Notes: generated by a model not told the origin, from the letters alone. DNA of 64,000 nt from Diploptera punctata (GCA_030220185.1 JASPKZ010007541.1:689501-753500); one strand, 5' to 3'; shown: positions 1-10,695, counted from the first letter of the stretch. Program-made: numbers and translations.

Positions 1-139
1 TATTGTTATCATCATATAAAATGTTATTTGCATATGAAATTTACATTGCTACATTTAATATATCTTTAACGTTATATATTAAAAATACGTTACTATAATA
101 GCATATTTATATAATAACGATAATTTCCATTAACGCAAG

Positions 140-508
140 TTTAATCTCTCACGTTATAGGTACTTTTACGTACCACTGGCTACCCTGGTTTTGCACTGGC
201 ACGACCTGTCAGAAGAGGGATTTTAAATTATGTATCACGCACATACTTTTTTGACCATACTAGGACATGTAAAACATCCCCAACTGTGTGATCAGCTGAG
301 ACAACACAACTTTAAGACGAAACACACCATTCATACTAAGCATGGCGAATATGATGTCTAGGGATGTTCGGAGACCGTTTGGCCCTTAAATGTTTCTGAC
401 ATTTGTCTTTACAGATGAGGAAAAACCACAAAAAAAATCACCGAGGAAACTTGTCCCAAAACGGCGATCGAACCCGGGCCAGCTGCATACGAAGGAGTGA
501 CGCTACCC
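140..508 (-). mobile_element. tRNA-headed SINE (family S5)
   Basis: Read on the minus strand, the right end carries an RNA polymerase III B-box-like core; its complement is seen as cgatcgaaccc near 465-475. The body shares blocks with 3425-3830 and 34748-35092: a gaccgtttggcc block, a gaggaaaaacc block and a cttgtccc block next to the B box. The low-coordinate part has the block ggcacgacctgtcagaagag, also seen at 3471. It carries no protein. Boundaries are approximate. Confidence 0.55.
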
Positions 509-510
509 TA

Positions 511-542
<32 letters not shown>

Positions 543-553
543 TTATTATTATT
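509..553. repeat. (TAA)n then (TAT)n microsatellite
   Basis: Perfect AAT-type triplets run beside the SINE end and switch to the complementary phase after base 540, so the tract can fold back on itself. Confidence 0.9.
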
Positions 554-577
554 TTACTAAATAAAACTATCAAAGTT

Positions 578-764
578 TTATACGATTTTCATAAATATTT
601 ATTTTAATCAACATTTGTAACAGCTGTTTCGACATACTGTATATTCTACAGGCGAATGCCACAAATACAAACACATTTTCCTATTTTCGTCTAAAGAAGA
701 TACAGTGTATCGAAAAAGCTGTTATAATCGTTGACTCAAATAAATATTTATGAAAATCATATAA
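578..764. mobile_element. foldback element, about 64-bp inverted arms
   Basis: Arms 578-641 and 701-764 are imperfect reverse complements around a 59-bp spacer. Each arm has the blocks ataaatatttat, a variant of gattttcat, and acagctgtttcga (or acagctttttcga on the other side). The GAAA-CAGCTG core resembles termini of Penelope-like elements in arthropods; that link is inference. No coding potential is seen. Confidence 0.6.
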
Positions 765-1222
765 AATAATAATATGCAAAGGTATAGTGTAGTAGCGAAC
801 GAAATGCAGTCGTTCTCCTCATGCGCTGAGAATTATAAGACGTAATGTTTCGCTTCCTGACAGCGTTTTTGGAATTCTTCTTGATCTCATTATACGAGTG
901 TTAAGCTGACTGATGAAACAAATTGAAGTGGAGATCACGGGTCTGTTTAGTGGAGATATGCAGTCTAGATAAGAATATATTAGCATTGGAATTTGTTCGC
1001 TCCCAAGCTATAATAAAAATAACACAATAATTTGGAGATACGTTTAACACTAGAGTAACTTGAAAAATATTACATTCTCTTTAACTGAAATCGCTTGGAT
1101 CTGATCTAGAATGTAGAGAGAAAAGAACCGGCGAAACTCAAGAAAAGTAAAAATATTTCCAGTCGCCCTGGTGGTACAAGTATCTCCATTTTAGTATGAT
1201 GATGATGATGTTGATGATTGTG

Positions 1223-1259
<37 letters not shown>

Positions 1260-2373
1260 TGGTATTAATAAGTTGTTGGTATATGCTGTGTACCGGAGCT
1301 CAATGGTAGGCAAAAGATCTCAGGGTTATGAACTCTTTATAAGCAAAAGAACAACGTATAAATGTACACTTAATTTTATTAAAATCCAAGAGCTCTTTAT
1401 TTTCGGAGAAATACACTTTTGTTAATACAGTTACAAGTTTTATCTAAGAGTGGAGTCGATGAAATAATTAGAGGTCCACGTGCTCGAGTCAATATTTTTA
1501 AAGTCAAAATGCTTAACGGACTATAACTTTAAATTTAACTATTTCTCGGACGAATCTAATATTAACACTGAATCGGAGATCGCGGTCTGCAGGTCTACGA
1601 TGTTCCAATACTGAACACAGAGTCACTTCGAGTGATAGAGCGTATTTTGATATAAGTTCTCGCTTATAAAGGCGGTGGCTCCTCCCACTTTTCTCGAATC
1701 CACTCCTTACAATTGAATATATATTTATGTTTTATAATATTATTTACTAGTATGTATAACATTTCTAAGAACTGGGTAAATTGGTTCTTTGTAATTTAAT
1801 AGAAAAATGTTTATCAGTTTCTTTGTAAACTGTCAATGCTAAGAGATTATCTTTTCTAGAGGTGAATGAATGTCTTTTGTTGTCTGTACTTGGCAGGTAG
1901 TAATTCTTTATCATCATTTCTTGGAATTCCTTAGTAGCGTTAATTGGTTTCTAAGAATTGGTCTATAGATTTTTAATATTTTTAATAGCTAACTAATGTT
2001 ATCTTTTCTTATTAGTTGTATAGACTGCTAATTGGAATTCTTTTGACAATACCCTTTTTGTGTTCCTATATTATTTGTAAGTTGTGTAATAGGTAGAGTT
2101 CTGACAATACCTCTTTATTTGTCATTTGTATAGCAGGTAGCGTTTTACAGTATTTTATTCTAGACAAATGTAGGTGGAATTTTTACCTGGATATTTTTAC
2201 TTTTCCACATACATATTTTATAGCGATATTAGTAATATATTCTATTTTCATTTTTTTATAGATTTATTTAATTTTAATAACAATTTAATATATTTCGGAA
2301 CATTTTAGTTTCAGCTCCATGCATATTAGAGTTGTATCTTAGTTTATATGTCTCCTTACATATTAATCGCTAC
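765..2373. other. AT-rich stretch without a gene
   Basis: No supported coding region. An (AAT)n tract lies at 1227-1256. From about 1880 to 2190 there are degenerate repetitions of blocks like ggtagtaattc / ggtagagttctgacaatacc / ggtagcgttttacag. These look like an old tandem array or decayed TE sequence, too diverged to give a clear period by eye. Confidence 0.5.
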
Positions 2374-3166
2374 AGCTGATAATGTAGACCATTATACGAT
2401 AGCCAGGAGATACTAACGGCCCACACGCACACTCTATTGAGTAACACTATGATATTGGGACTGGAAGTTAATATCAATGTAACTAAATATATTATCACAC
2501 GTATAAATACATTATATAAGCCTAATGGAAGTGGAGAGTTAATGGCAAATGAGAAAAATATTGAAGAAATAGCTGAATTAAAATATGAAGGAACAAAAAT
2601 TACAACAGGAATGAAGACGAAACGTAAATTAAATATAGACTCGATTCTGGAAACAATTGTTATTACCCATTAAAGAGATTGTTGCCATCCGAACATATTT
2701 AGAAAAAATTAAAATTAAAATTAATTACAAGTTTTATTCTGCTGATTATGTGGATGTAAACAAAAACTCTAACTTTAAGGGAGAAGAAAACATTGCAGTA
2801 TTTGTGTATAAAGTTCTTAGGAAAAAGTTTCTACATTTAGAAACGAACGCACAGGTCAATGGAGAAACCTAGATATCCGTGAACCACATGATAATTATGG
2901 GAAATTAGTTGTAATATGTTCAGATAATGTCTGTGATGGGCAGGACATAGTACAAGAATGGGGAATGAAAGAGAGACATGGAAATTCCTAGAAAAAATAG
3001 AAGTAAAGTGAGTGTAGGTATGACAAATATGAGGTAAGAGAATGAGATTAACCTGATTTAAGTAAGATAAATTATACAGGAGATGATTGGAATATATTAA
3101 TACAAGCTAGGAATATATGGAGAGCTCATATCTGGCGACCTTGAACCTCCTGGTTGGATGAAGCCA
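2374..3166 (+). mobile_element. LINE-A non-LTR retrotransposon fragment, decayed
   Basis: Starts in the reverse transcriptase catalytic region: the motif usually reading YADDV is decayed to ADNV at about 2374. It continues through the post-RT region to the C-terminal WRAH-like block near 3118-3130. Reading frames are broken by many stops; the short frames at 2437-2673 and 2657-2872 are remnants. It ends next to a large AAT microsatellite rather than the usual GTTA repeats. 5'-truncated and dead. Confidence 0.8.
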
Positions 3167-3170
3167 GTTA

Positions 3171-3221
<51 letters not shown>

Positions 3222-3277
3222 TGTAATAATAATAGTAATAATAATAGTAATAATAATTATAGTAATAATAATAATAG

Positions 3278-3310
<33 letters not shown>

Positions 3311-3313
3311 AGT
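3167..3313. repeat. imperfect (AAT)n microsatellite, about 147 bp
   Basis: The largest AAT tract of the window, with interspersed GTAATAATA variants. It is attached to the 3' side of the LINE-A copy. Confidence 0.95.
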
Positions 3314-3424
3314 CTCCTGCGTAGTCAGAAAGTAGAGCGTATGTCTAATTGTTTTAAAAAGTTGTCTAAAAAAATAATTCTCTAAATACAAATTTCATTG
3401 CATCAATTTCGATTAACCTCTAAC

Positions 3425-3830
3425 GTTAAATGAACAATTTACATGACACACGCCACCCGAAGCTTACAGTGGCATGACCTCTCGGAAGAGGGGTTTTAAA
3501 CTCTGGATCGCACATGTACGTTTTTGAGCACAAAGGGACGTGAGTCCTCCATGAATAAGTGATCAGCTCAATCTCTGGGCGGCCTCCGAGACAACACAAC
3601 ATGAAACGAAACATACCATTCATACACATATTAATACTAAACATGATTATGAAGATTATGATTGCCAGATGATGTTCGGAAATCGTTATGGCCTTAAAGT
3701 TTCCTAAAAGCTACCTTAAGGCGAGGAAAGGCCCCGAAAAAAATACACAAGAAACTTGTCCCGACTGGTAATCGAACTCGGGCCCGCTGAGTAAGAGGCA
3801 GCGACAATGCCCCAAGACCACATGGAGTGG
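3425..3830 (-). mobile_element. tRNA-headed SINE (family S5)
   Basis: Same layout as 140-508: a tggcatgacctctcggaag block at low coordinates, a central block near 3660-3710, and a B-box complement gtaatcgaactcggg near 3769-3783 at the head end. The short minus frame 3426-3644 is incidental. Confidence 0.6.
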
Positions 3831-4124
3831 ACCAAAATACCAATAACATTTAAAATGAGCCTGGTAAAATTCCACTTCCAAAAATTTTCAGAGTATATCT
3901 AGTGGACATACCGTATACGTGTGGCTGGTGATTTATTAAATATTAGGCGATTCTCTATCGTGATATAAAACTAAGTTCAGTTGTAAATCGACTGATGAGA
4001 CCCAGTTTGATATTCTCTAAGTATTTCCTAATCGCAATCTTTGGACACTGCTTTCAGAAGACGCATGAAATGATCAATTGAGTTAAATTAATTCAAACTC
4101 TTCCTCTGCCCATAATGTCAATGT

Positions 4125-4688
4125 TTGAAACAATTCTTAATTGTTAGAGATCTGGAATCCATGGTAACCATAGAGTGCATTATCCCTCAGAAGCACCATC
4201 GCACCGTTATGGGAGCTAAAGGCTCCAAAGTTCAGAGAATTACATATGACCATGATGTGCAAATCAAGTTCCCTGACAGAGATGCTCGAGAGGATTATCA
4301 CAATCATCAAGATGATGGTCAGCAACAGGCAAATGGTGATTTGGAGGAACATGAGCCAGTCCGCATGTGTGATGTGATTCGCATCACTGGCAAACCAGAG
4401 AACTGTGAGGCAGCTAAACAAGCTCTACTAGATCTGGTACCAGTAACAGTGGAGGTTAATGTGCCATTTGATTACCACCGCTCTATCATTGGTCAGAAAG
4501 GAAGAGATGTCCGTGAACTAATGGATATATATGATATCCACATTGTTCTGTCACCAGCTGATCAACATCTTGATATCAATAAGATTTCAGGTACACCAGC
4601 TAATGTAGAGGATGCAAAGAAAGCTGTAGAAGAGCGATGCAAGGAACTTGAATCAGAAAAACAGGATCGCATTCGCAAATCATTTTAA
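4125..4688 (+). CDS. Vigilin-like double KH-domain fragment
   Basis: 187 codons without interruption. Two KH-type RNA-binding modules are visible: one around residues 14-105 with the GxxG loop GAKG at 30-33, and one around 107-170 with GQKG at 123-126. The wording resembles the last KH repeats of vigilin (HDLBP; Dp1 in Drosophila), a roughly 1200-residue protein with 14-15 KH domains that binds mRNA and tRNA. Only about 15% of such a protein is here. Similarity begins near residue 8. Just before it, 4125-4147 ends in a pyrimidine-poor tract plus TTAG, so an exon start at 4148 is possible and the ATG at 4125 may be accidental. After the SF residues a stop follows at once and no GT donor is evident. 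Thus it is either a last or odd exon, or a truncated retrocopy. No poly(A) or target duplication was found. The acidic insert at 55-78 inside the first KH is notable. Confidence 0.65.
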   Translation: MKQFLIVRDLESMVTIECIIPQKHHRTVMGAKGSKVQRITYDHDVQIKFPDRDAREDYHNHQDDGQQQANGDLEEHEPVRMCDVIRITGKPENCEAAKQALLDLVPVTVEVNVPFDYHRSIIGQKGRDVRELMDIYDIHIVLSPADQHLDINKISGTPANVEDAKKAVEERCKELESEKQDRIRKSF

Positions 4689-4984
4689 TTTAATATAGAA
4701 ACAGAGAATTCACAACAAATTTACACAAAATTATTACCACTTTTTACACACAATGGAGAAATTACTGGGAATTAATGTATTTAGGAATTTATAATCCCGC
4801 CTCATTACAATAAAGTAAGGAATGCAGGCATAACTCGTGGACATACTCTCAAATACAATACAAGAACACCACAGTCAATTCATAAATAAATGAAAACCAC
4901 AACTATTTCACAAATAATGACATAGATCAAGAAGGCACAAATAACTCTGAACAAATTCAAACATAAATCAATTATTCAATAAAT
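4689..4984. other. AT-rich spacer after vigilin-like frame
   Basis: No coding or repeat signature recognised. A block beginning ataaatgaaaatcacaac near 4885 recurs with changes near 5240, suggesting an old 350-bp duplication. Confidence 0.35.
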
Positions 4985-5116
4985 TACTAACTAACTCACT
5001 GACACTATCGAACCCGTAGGTTCATGGCCGCTCGGACATAAACTCCCTCTACATCCCTATCCTGAGCCAATGTTTTCCAATCATCCCCTGTATAATCTAC
5101 TTCCCTCAAATCTTAG
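4985..5116 (-). mobile_element. LINE-A 3'-terminal fragment
   Basis: Begins with the complement of the family 3' signature (GTGCCAGTGAGTTAGTTAG) and reads on the minus strand through the C-terminal block encoding WRAYVR-type residues and the DDWKTLAQDRD-like block. Strong 5' truncation, typical of target-primed reverse transcription. Confidence 0.85.
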
Positions 5117-5449
5117 TATACAATAAATTACACATACGTAATAAAAATGCCGGATGCACTACTACATTGATTATAAAATTCAGGCAACACTAATGGATAT
5201 AAACTCGAACACATCACAAGAAGTCCAATCATTTCATAAACAAATAAAAATCACAGTTATTTCACAAATAATGACATAGATCAAGAACACACAACTCGGA
5301 ACACATTCAAACATGACTCTATTTGAAATGAGTTCAAATAAAAATGTAGAATGTTCTACAACACGAACTATAGAAAGAGATTATTTGTTTATTTAATGCA
5401 GAGATATTTGATGATAGTATGCTTTACAAAAACTAACTATAACCACGAT
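5117..5449. other. AT-rich spacer
   Basis: Contains the second copy of the duplicated block mentioned under 4689-4984 (near 5240-5330). No gene seen. Confidence 0.35.
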
Positions 5450-6207
5450 AAGATCATGGAAACAAATAACAGCTGGGAATATTAACTTAGGAAATCTAAT
5501 AATACACACATAAACTTTTGCAGATGACTAGATTTTAATAGCGAAATCAGAAGACGAATTACAAAGAATGCTACATAAACTAAACGAAATATCTAAATAA
5601 TATAATATGGACATATCATCAGAAAAAAATCAAAAGCAATGGCTTTCAAGTGCGCTCAACCGTTTCGGACAAAGATCATATTAAAAAATAAACCAATAGA
5701 ACACGACAAAATATAACTTCCTAAGTTGAAAAATATCATACAAAACGGAAACAGATATAAATAATAAACTAAATTAGTTTAATTTATATAAGTAGAACAT
5801 TATAACAGAACTTTGAAAAATGAAGCCAGAAAAGACTCCATAATGTAATTATACAAGACAATGGCAGTTCCTATCACCACTTTACGGATCCGAAACATGG
5901 ACAGTGACAACACAATCTGCCAGAATCCAAGCTGCTGATAAGAAATTCCTCAGACCAATAGCAGGATATCGAAGAACAGACAAAAACACAACACAGAAAT
6001 AAGACAGCAACTAAAAGTAGAGGAATTAAACAAAATAATAGTGAAATACAGAACAAACTATAAAGAACGCTTAGCAAGGATCACTGAGAACAGAATACCA
6101 AAAGCAGTATATATCTATTAACCAAGAGGAAGAAGACGTTTGGGTAGACCAAAGAAAAGATGGAAACAGCAATTTGGAACCGGAACAGGCTAGGAAAAAG
6201 CCTAAAC
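5450..6207 (+). mobile_element. LINE-B non-LTR retrotransposon fragment
   Basis: Translation in switching frames gives WKQITAGNINLGNLI and then the RT catalytic FADD (about 5516-5527). Next come a KAMAFK block (about 5636), YGSETWTV (about 5888-5910) and a C-terminal GRPKKRWK-like block (about 6140-6165). The order RT palm, thumb, YG.E.W, GRP..RW is the usual C-terminal half of this LINE class. Several frameshifts and stops make it a pseudogene. Confidence 0.75.
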
Positions 6208-6231
6208 CGTAACTAAGAACAAGACGTATAG

Positions 6232-7365
6232 CTAACTAAGTAACTCACTGGCTTTATCGAACCCTTAGGTTTATTACCGCGCGGACACAAGCTCTCCATA
6301 CATGTTTTCCAATCATTTCCTGTATAATCTACTTCCCTCAAAGTCATAGTTAATGTTATTCTCCCACCTCATTCTAGGTCTACCAACTGAGCGTTTTCCC
6401 TCTGGTTTTCCTTCAAGAATATTCCATGCACGTCTTTCTTTCCCCACTTGTGGCACATGTCCTGCCCATCTCAGCCTACGAGACTAAACTGTTCTTATTA
6501 TACCGGTATCTGACTTCCTATAAAGACCATGTAGTTCACAGTTATGTAGTCATCTACATTCACCTGTTTGTTCATCTCTCTTTGGTCCAAATTTTTTTCT
6601 AAAAAATGTATTCTCAAATACTGGTAATCTCCTTTCCTCCCTTAAAGAAAGAGTCCTTGTTTCGCATCCGTATAATATAACTGGTAGAATAATAGTTTAT
6701 ACATTTTCAGTTTAAAGTTTTGTTTTGAAATTTGGGACGTAAAGAGTCCATATAATGCATAATAGCACGCATTTCCAGAATTGAACCTATGTTTAATTTC
6801 ATTGTGCATCTCATTCATATTTGTGATTATTGTTCGTAGGTATTTGAATTCAGCCACTTACTCAAAATTCCCCTAATTTATCACTAGCTATCCATTTCCA
6901 TTATAGTATAATGTATTTCTATGTCCATCCATAGTGATTCTGCCCCAAGGCAAGTACTTCACTGCAATCATAGCATTTTATGCTATGCTTGCAGCTTTAC
7001 TAGGGAATTGTAGGTGTGATAGCTTCCCGTTGCTTTCCACACCGGTGAAGGATGATGTTGAGGATGATGATAATAATAAGGATGATGATGATGACCATAT
7101 GATTTCGGGGACCGTTTGGGACTTAAAATTTTCCTGACATTTGTCTTGTATTTCTGTGTATGACCATATATTTAGTTTTATTGATATTTACTTCCAGTCC
7201 ATATTCTATAGTGTTATTCAATAGTGTGTGCGAGTTGCTCTTTAGTATCTCTTCGCTATCGCCCAATACTACTACATCATCAGCATAAATTAACAGCTTA
7301 TTGATACCATTGAGTTGTAGGGCTTCTTCATCCTCTAAAGATTTGATGGCATGCTAACTAAAAAT
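6232..7365 (-). mobile_element. LINE-A fragment split by a SINE
   Basis: On the minus strand, 7365-7159 encodes the RT region including YADDVVVLGD (about 7290-7260). 6912-6232 continues with AEFKYLRTIIT, the post-RT domain and the C-terminus. The two halves are separated by the SINE at 6924-7147, flanked by an 11-bp duplication. The 3' end has the family GTTA-type signature. Stops and deletions make it inactive. It is one of the few copies reaching the RT active site. Confidence 0.85.
6913..7158 (-). mobile_element. SINE S5 insertion with target-site duplication
   Basis: The insert spans 6924-7147 and is bounded by gtatttctatg (6913-6923) and gtatttctgtg (7148-7158), 11 bp with one mismatch. 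The insert matches the tail half of 34748-35092: the ccatccatagt end, the agcttccc/tgctttccacaccggtgaagg block, a GAT-rich stretch and the gggaccgtttggg block. The tRNA head is missing, so the copy is 5'-truncated. The open frame 6934-7137 is an accident of this insert. Confidence 0.8.
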
Positions 7366-7834
7366 ACAAATTCGTGAACAATAATAAACCTAGGTATGAA
7401 TATATAGCAGTGATTTTATATTAGTGTATTTTTATATACTAGTTTACGTAAAACGTATCTTTTTGCCACATTCACAATATTTGTCCGCTTAAACTCTCGC
7501 TGACAGCGATGGACACATTATTTTTGTACTCAGTAGAGATAGAATTTGTATTCAGTATAAGTTAAGATTCACAATGTATATAGTATAAATTTTATTTAAA
7601 TGTTTGCATATGGAACCAAAAGATAGACGTCTTATTTTATATTATACCACGTTGCAATTTTAACTTTTAGTGCATATGAATTGTAGCCCTAGTACACAGC
7701 CTCCATTACTATCAAAATATTGAACATGATAAAATGTGGGTAAGATTGAATTACATGTCTAACTAATATAACCCTAAAATTGGCAATGTATCCTATAAAA
7801 TACATTAATTTTATGCATTTAATATTGATTTTAA
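7366..7834. other. AT-rich spacer
   Basis: No coding region or repeat signature that I can identify. Confidence 0.4.
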
Positions 7835-8150
7835 GACCAGCCTCATGGGCTAGTTGTCAGCGTTTCTGACTATAGTTTATGAGGTCCCCGGTTCGATTCC
7901 CGATCAAACCATAGGAATGTTTCCTTCAAAAGAGAATTATTCCTGTGGTTGCCCATGTTCTGGAATTTAGGTTAAGTTTAGGTTAAGAACTCTCCTGGCG
8001 CTTCATTATCATTTATCACCCATCATCTCATCGGAGTAACGTAACTCCGCCATCTAGGTGCACTAACCTAAGAAATGGATTACACCGCCAATGCCAGGAG
8101 AGAAAACCAGAAATATCATAAAAGACAATCTGGTGGTATTAGAGAAAAAG
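7835..8150 (+). mobile_element. tRNA-headed SINE (family S6)
   Basis: Begins with a cagcctcatgggctagttg A-box-like block and a B box ggttcgattcc (about 7889-7899). The tail block from about 7995 (ctctcctggcgcttc, then atctcatcggagtaacgtaac, then ccaatgccaggagagaa) recurs at 18991-19195 behind a different head. Confidence 0.65.
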
Positions 8151-8159
8151 TATATATAT

Positions 8160-8327
8160 TGGTTTTAAAGTGCTAAAAAAACAAATGAGTAGAAATTACT
8201 TAAATGTGTGTCAAATTATACAATGTCGTATAACAATAGCATACAGTTTTACATATTTTTGATTTCAATGCGGTCCTAAACATTTAAATAACTGGCAGCA
8301 GAAATTATTGTTTTGCCAATTTAAGGG
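8160..8327 (+). mobile_element. Decayed copy of TTAA-type MITE
   Basis: Parallel to 25375-25594 in the same orientation: aaatgtgtgtc.aattatacaat, aataacagt-like, ttttcactgcggtcc-like, aaataac, then tttaaggg at the right end. The flanking TTAA of the 25-kb copy is not preserved here. Confidence 0.55.
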
Positions 8328-8399
8328 TTTGCCAGATTGTATATTGAACAAACACTGCAAATATTACAAAACTGCAAGTGAAAAAAATATATAGATCTA

Positions 8400-8520
8400 G
8401 CCAACAACACAAGGTATATCTAGTAGTGGTAGAAGTATTAATATTATTAGTAGTAGCAACAGTTGTAGTAGCAGTGGTGGTTATAGTAGCAGTAGAAGTA
8501 GTATTTTATTTGATGACGGT
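8400..8520. repeat. GTA/GTG-rich simple sequence
   Basis: Low-complexity GTA triplet repeats create the Val-rich start of an open frame at 8378-8713. The frame is explained by composition; its second half has no recognised domain. Confidence 0.6.
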
Positions 8521-8992
8521 CTTTAACGTCTCAGATCATTTGCCTCGCAAATCAAAACTGTGCCTGAAATTGTTCATCATTTTATTGAGGTTCTTTAACG
8601 AGCCGTATATCAATGACAAGGAACCCATTGCTATACTTCAACTTCCGAAGGAAGCCATACTCAGAATTCGTACTGTTTTAGAACAAAAAACTTCGGTCCC
8701 TGCCAAATTTTAACCACATGTTAATCATTAATCCAACGGAAGGACTATGTTACTGCAGACCTATCGCTCCTGTAAAGATTCACTACTTTACTTCCGTTCC
8801 AAAGGAAGACATATTTAGAATTATTATGATCTGAAGAAAAAATGGTTTGAAAAAAATGTCTGTCACATAACAACCACGCTTTACAAAATAGATCAGACTT
8901 ACGCTATCTCTTCTCCTAGCGCGGTGCCTAAAGCACGAAAAAACCATTGGTTGTATTGAAACACACACATTGAATAGAGCGTCCACTACTAA

Positions 8993-9097
8993 GGGTCGGT
9001 TCACCAACAGAGGTGACTGTATTACGCCAGTTCAAGCTATATACTATACATGGGGAAAACTGACGTAATACAGTTACGACTGTTGGTGAAACTGAGC
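8993..9097. mobile_element. Foldback MITE of about 105 bp (copy 1)
   Basis: Nearly full palindrome: the left arm begins gggtcggttcaccaacag and the right arm ends with the complement of caccaacagtcg. The arms contain ctgtattacgccag and its complement. The centre holds an agctatatactatacatgggg segment, the inverted form of the centre of the 9208-9314 copy. Confidence 0.75.
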
Positions 9098-9207
9098 GTA
9101 ATTAACCAGATATAATCATGAGAGAGAAACGAGTTTGCATTATCCGTGATAAAAATACTTACTGAAAATTACGACATTCGCAGAAAACATCAATTAAGCT
9201 TCACTGA

Positions 9208-9314
9208 GGGTTGGTTTCACAAACACAGGTAACTGTATTACGCCAGTTTTCCCCGTGTATAATGCATAGCTTAATCTGGCGTATTACAGTTATCTCTGTT
9301 GGTGAAACCGGCCC
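9208..9314. mobile_element. Foldback MITE of about 107 bp (copy 2)
   Basis: Same family as 8993-9097 with its central segment in the opposite orientation. Arms: gggttggtttcac...aactgtattacgccag and its complement ending cggccc. The copies are only 110 bp apart. Confidence 0.75.
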
Positions 9315-10083
9315 TAAATAGCTAAGGAGACACAAAAAAGTTTCAAACTAACACAAAAATACAGGTAATTCATAAAAATATAATAATTAATTCTATAAAA
9401 GTCGTAAAAAATATAAATAAACACAAGAAACAAAGAACCTCTTTCGAATCAATTGTTTGAATATTGATCTATCATAAGATACAAATATGTAGAACACAGC
9501 ATGCTACAACTTCTGGAATGAAAATAAAGATAGCTGGAACACGAACGTCACATGACAGGAAAATAAATAAAGCCAAACACAATGGTTTGTTCGATTGGGA
9601 AAGTCCTGAATCGACAAATTACATGTTCCCAAAAAAATCTGGCAAATCTGGCACGTCTTGTCGCACATTCAATGAACTCAGCAGCATTTTCACAGACAAC
9701 CATGTACCTATGTATATTATAGACATGAGAGAAGGACGGTAAAGATGTAGAAGTATAGACCAGTTAAAAACATTCCACTAAGATATTATTCTCGTCAGAA
9801 AATTCACACACACAATACAAATAGCAATTTCAGTTATACAAGAACACATCAAATCATGAGTAATTGACATTCCCTAAATTATCTCAGAAATATTATTCCT
9901 ACTTTTATTATTCTTTTATATTTTGCACTCTCATACATAATCAATTCTATTAATTAAGTTATGTTGTTGTCATGATTATTATTTTAATTTTTTAAATATT
10001 TTTTGTCATCTGTATATTGTTTAAGTCTATCATATATTATTAATCAAACTGCAGGTAATTCACAATTGTTAATATCTGTATAA
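9315..10083. other. AT-rich stretch, probably LINE 3' untranslated sequence
   Basis: An ORF of 92 codons (9464-9742) has no recognised domain and is Lys/Thr/Ser-rich. The last 300 bases are extremely AT-rich and lead into the LINE 3'-end motif at 10084. Confidence 0.35.
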
Positions 10084-10166
10084 TTTAACCCTGGTGAACT
10101 AGGAGAAAAGACTTATGGCCTTAACTCCATCAGGTAAAATAAGCCATTTTAGTACTACTACTATTA

Positions 10167-10232
<66 letters not shown>
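10084..10232 (+). mobile_element. LINE 3'-end hairpin motif plus (ATT)n tail
   Basis: The motif reads ctggtgaactagg, then a small hairpin around ttatggccttaactcc, then a (ATT)n tract (10154-10232). The same order (ctggt.gaatggaagagaaggcc, ggccttaact, then AT-rich or ATT tail) occurs at 13735 and 25921. It is a 3' terminal signature of a LINE whose coding part is not recognisable here. Confidence 0.55.
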
Positions 10233-10235
<3 letters not shown>

Positions 10236-10274
10236 ACTCTCAAAGTAATTTTATTTTAAAACATAGCGAATCTC

Positions 10275-10695
10275 GATTTCGACTATTGTACTAAAATAAG
10301 AAATACGCACAACGTGCAAAGAAGATTGTTCTTAGTCACTGCAGAGTTTCACCAACGATTCTGATCTCATCCTACAGTTTAACACATATCTCTCGCACTG
10401 TTCGCGATATCTTGCACACACGCAATCTGGGCCGGGCTTACGGAATCTCTGATTGCTGCACAGCTTGTGGTGAAACCCATGCACAGCGAGTCTGGTCACT
10501 GTGTGGCGCAATTTATATCCTCCCTGAGTCCATTCACGGTTTGTCATGGCATCAGTAATATAGAATTCTTCCCATATTTTGCGTTTCTTCTCGTGGAGTT
10601 CTTGCAGGAGATCCTGGTAAGCTGGTGTCACTGGTAGTAGGAACTTCAGTCTCAGATCTTCTATGTTGAATGGTTCTCCGGATTTCGACTATTGT
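10275..10695 (-). mobile_element. 391-bp insert flanked by a perfect 15-bp duplication
   Basis: gatttcgactattgt occurs at 10275-10289 and 10681-10695, identical. The insert 10290-10680 contains the minus ORF at 10332-10631. No poly(A)/poly(T) tract is present at either end. The size of the duplication fits retrotransposition-like insertion; the source is unknown. Confidence 0.6.
10332..10631 (-). CDS. Unrecognised 99-codon Cys/His-containing frame
   Basis: Clean open frame; it stays open upstream to about 10679, adding SGEPFNIEDLRLKFLLPV before the chosen Met, so the true start may lie outside the insert. The second half contains HGFHH followed by seven cysteines, several in C-x-C and C-x7-C-like spacings, suggesting a disulfide or metal-binding fold. 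GC content is clearly above the surroundings. I do not recognise the family. It could be a truncated retrocopy of a host mRNA, a TE protein end, or an integrated foreign fragment. Confidence 0.35.
   Translation of the reverse strand: MTPAYQDLLQELHEKKRKIWEEFYITDAMTNREWTQGGYKLRHTVTRLAVHGFHHKLCSNQRFRKPGPDCVCARYREQCERYVLNCRMRSESLVKLCSD

Noticed and set aside
4137..4421. Minus-strand frame of 94 codons
   Set aside because: Shadow of the vigilin-like plus-strand frame.
8378..8713. 111-codon frame with a Val-rich membrane-like segment
   Set aside because: The hydrophobic part is encoded by GTA/GTG simple repeats. The remaining part has no recognised homology or conserved start.
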